NCBI RefSeq assembly: GCF_000717655.1
Contig: NZ_JNZY01000082.1
Coordinates: 1 to 6,750, forward strand
Length of the DNA: 6,750 nucleotides
Origin: Streptomyces katrae
GTDB taxonomy: Bacteria; Actinomycetota; Actinomycetes; Streptomycetales; Streptomycetaceae
Reading direction: 5' to 3'
This document shows, one piece after another, positions 5,726 to 6,750 of this stretch (the first letter of the stretch is position 1; every line of letters starts with the position of its first letter). The translations under genes and the position numbers were made by a program. The notes under the pieces are model-generated. The model was given only the letters and a program-made list of their open reading frames with translations. It made no database searches and was not told the origin of the DNA.

Positions 5726-5884
5726 CGTGGCAGGTTGGCTGAGGGGCGGAACCATCGGAATGACAGCCGGGCTCTTGGTCGTGGAGTGTCCCGCATGCCT
5801 CCGGCTCCCCGGCAGGGATCGGCCTTACCGTGCCAGCAACTGGTCCGGATACCGGACGACGTTCCGCCACTCCGGCGTTCCCTT

Positions 5885-5889
5885 GGAGG
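5885..5889 (+). promoter_or_regulatory. Ribosome binding site that sets the SH3 gene start
   Basis: GGAGG stands 5 nt before the ATG at 5895 and 2 nt before the in-frame ATG at 5892. It places the start far inside the longer open frame that begins near 5727, whose extra residues have no family character. Confidence 0.65.
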
Positions 5890-5894
5890 TCATG

Positions 5895-6167
5895 ATGCCC
5901 AGTCCACCCCAGCCGTTCGGCACCGTTGTCAGCACCATTGGCGTCAACCTGCGGAAGTATCCGAGCACGGACTCGCCCATCATCGGCAACCTGAGCCACG
6001 GCGCTGAGGTCGGTCTGGGCAGCAAGGTGCACGCCCAGATCATCGACGGCAACAGCATTTGGTACCTGTTGCGTGACAAGGCCGCGTGGGTCGCCGCCCG
6101 GCACGTCGACAACACCGGAGAAGTGCCGCTGTCCAAGGACGTGGAACCGGCTGCCCCGCAGGGCTGA
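5895..6167 (+). CDS. Small SH3b-domain protein without signal peptide
   Basis: A 90-residue protein made almost wholly of one bacterial SH3 (SH3b) domain. GTVVSTIGVNLRKYPSTDS at 9-27 is the typical opening, with an Asn-Leu/Val-Arg strand followed by a 'PSTDSPIIG' turn. GAEVGLGSKVHAQIIDGN at 36-53 and IWYLLRDKAAWVAARHVDNT at 55-74 are the later strands, with the W-Y-L and AWV-AARYV pattern of the family. A Pro/Glu-rich tail follows. SH3b domains usually bind peptidoglycan or proline-rich peptides and are mostly exported, but no signal peptide or membrane segment is seen here, so a cytoplasmic place is likely, or the domain is used differently. The gap of 184 bp to the CAP gene argues for its own promoter, though co-transcription cannot be excluded. 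The frame is intact and a strong stem follows the stop. Confidence 0.8.
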   Translation: MPSPPQPFGTVVSTIGVNLRKYPSTDSPIIGNLSHGAEVGLGSKVHAQIIDGNSIWYLLRDKAAWVAARHVDNTGEVPLSKDVEPAAPQG

Positions 6168-6189
6168 CGGAGGTTCGGCCGGCCTCTTC

Positions 6190-6224
6190 GGGGCCGCCCC
6201 CGAAACTGTCCTGGGGGCGGCCCC
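6190..6224 (+). terminator. Terminator-like stem after the SH3 gene
   Basis: A perfect 12-bp G/C stem pairs GGGGCCGCCCCC (6190-6201) with GGGGGCGGCCCC (6213-6224) around an 11-nt loop, starting 22 bases after the SH3 stop. There is no T-tract, as is common in Streptomyces terminators. A second stem overlaps it: GTCCTGGGGGC (6208-6218) pairs exactly with GCCCCCAGGAC (6231-6241). The two cannot form together because they share 6213-6218. Confidence 0.65.
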
Positions 6225-6241
6225 ACGGCTGCCCCCAGGAC

Positions 6242-6483
6242 TGGGCTGTGCTCGGCGGGCGTGGCGGTGACACGTGACCGCCAGCGCAAGACGGCGGCCA
6301 GAGAACGGGAGATCGCCTGTCCACCATCGCGGCTCGAAGCAGCCCGCTACCGATAGTTCTCGATCGACTCAGAAGACGTCCGAGGTTCTGGCAGGCGTGG
6401 TCTGCCGCGTCGAAACGGGATCACGTAATTCCGGCAGGTGCAGACTCCCCCCCCCGCGTTGTAGGGCATCGCGAATCCTGAAC
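6242..6483. other. Spacer before the transposase fragment
   Basis: Besides the inverted repeat at 6262-6283, it holds a run of nine C at 6447-6455. The plus frame of the transposase stays open back to 6271, but the residues before about 6484 do not look like the family's N-terminus. No start codon with a ribosome binding site is visible. Confidence 0.35.
6262..6283. repeat. 7-bp inverted repeat around CACGTG
   Basis: TGGCGGT at 6262-6268 and ACCGCCA at 6277-6283 are exact complements with an 8-nt spacer that includes the palindrome CACGTG. It could be an operator or part of a mobile-element end; no gene start is close enough to decide. Confidence 0.3.
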
Positions 6484-6750
6484 GGGTGCCGGAAGCTGGC
6501 CGTGTATCTGGAGCAGGGGCCGACCGCGCACGGCTGGGTCGAGGACCAGGTGTGGACCGCCTCGAGGGTGGCCACGCTGATCGGCCGGAAGTTCCACATC
6601 TCCTACAGCGTCTCGGGTGCCACCAGGTTGATGCTCCGGCTCGGGTTCTCCCCGCAGGTGCCCGCGCGGCGGGTGGCCGAACGCGACGAGCAGGCCGTCA
6701 CCGTGTGGCGGGAGGCGACCTGGGCGGAGGTAAAAGGGCCCGGGCGGCCT
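6484..6750 (+). pseudogene. IS630-like transposase, partial (winged helix-turn-helix part)
   Basis: One frame runs unbroken to the window edge and reads LAVYLEQGPTAHGW, VEDQVWTASRVATLIGRKF, HISYSVSGATRLMLRLGFSP, and QVPARRVAERDEQAV before WREATWAEVKG. This is the winged helix-turn-helix DNA-binding part of IS630-family transposases, just ahead of the DDE catalytic domain, which would lie beyond 6750. The first helix-turn-helix, usually about 100 residues long, is not recognisable upstream, and no plausible start codon precedes the conserved part. The 5' end therefore appears lost or scrambled, with the nine-C run a possible slippage point. Whether the catalytic part is intact cannot be seen here. 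Confidence 0.72.

Noticed and set aside
1..6750. CRISPR array, rRNA or tRNA genes, or a conserved multi-gene defence or biosynthetic system
   Set aside because: No regularly spaced repeats, no RNA gene signatures and no set of interacting intact genes were found; the intact genes are isolated and unrelated apart from the CAP/SH3b neighbours.

Overview
The window is high-GC DNA with strong G/C preference at third codon positions. Its gene content (LigD-like ligase, MBL-fold hydrolase, SH3b and CAP proteins, GNAT enzyme) fits an actinomycete, most likely Streptomyces or a close relative. It reads as an accessory or chromosome-arm region: intact single genes sit among decayed pieces of other genes and of mobile elements. 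The species cannot be fixed from sequence alone.

Layout. Positions 1-291 hold nothing recognisable. Positions 292-583 (+) are the broken 3' end of an MBL-fold hydrolase gene. Positions 681-1062 (-) are the 3' end of a group II intron: a reverse transcriptase/maturase tail spread over three frames, followed by recognisable ribozyme domains V and VI. A complete multi-pass membrane protein gene (1067-1606, -) starts immediately beyond the intron fragment. Positions 1620-2211 carry no convincing gene. Positions 2212-2824 (+) are the decayed adenylation/OB part of an ATP-dependent DNA ligase; its last stop abuts the stop of an intact, convergent GNAT acetyltransferase gene (2825-3364, -). Positions 3479-3761 (+) are an alpha/beta-hydrolase C-terminus in three frames, and 3908-4467 (+) are the C-terminal part of a polyprenyl diphosphate synthase. 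Positions 4468-5008 are non-coding as far as can be seen, with an IS200/IS605-like hairpin and a leader hairpin. Then come two intact (+) genes: a secreted CAP/SCP-domain protein (5009-5710) and a small cytoplasmic SH3b protein (5895-6167), followed by a strong terminator-like stem that overlaps a second, competing stem. The right edge (6484-6750, +) is part of an IS630-like transposase that runs off the window.

There is no single pathway here. Five gene relics have lost one or both ends and most change frame once or twice, while four genes of 90-233 codons keep perfect frames. That contrast argues for real decay rather than poor sequence. No clear new multi-gene system was found. The points most worth following are the group II intron tail with its ribozyme core, the overlapping hairpins after the SH3 gene, and the secreted CAP/cytoplasmic SH3b neighbours.
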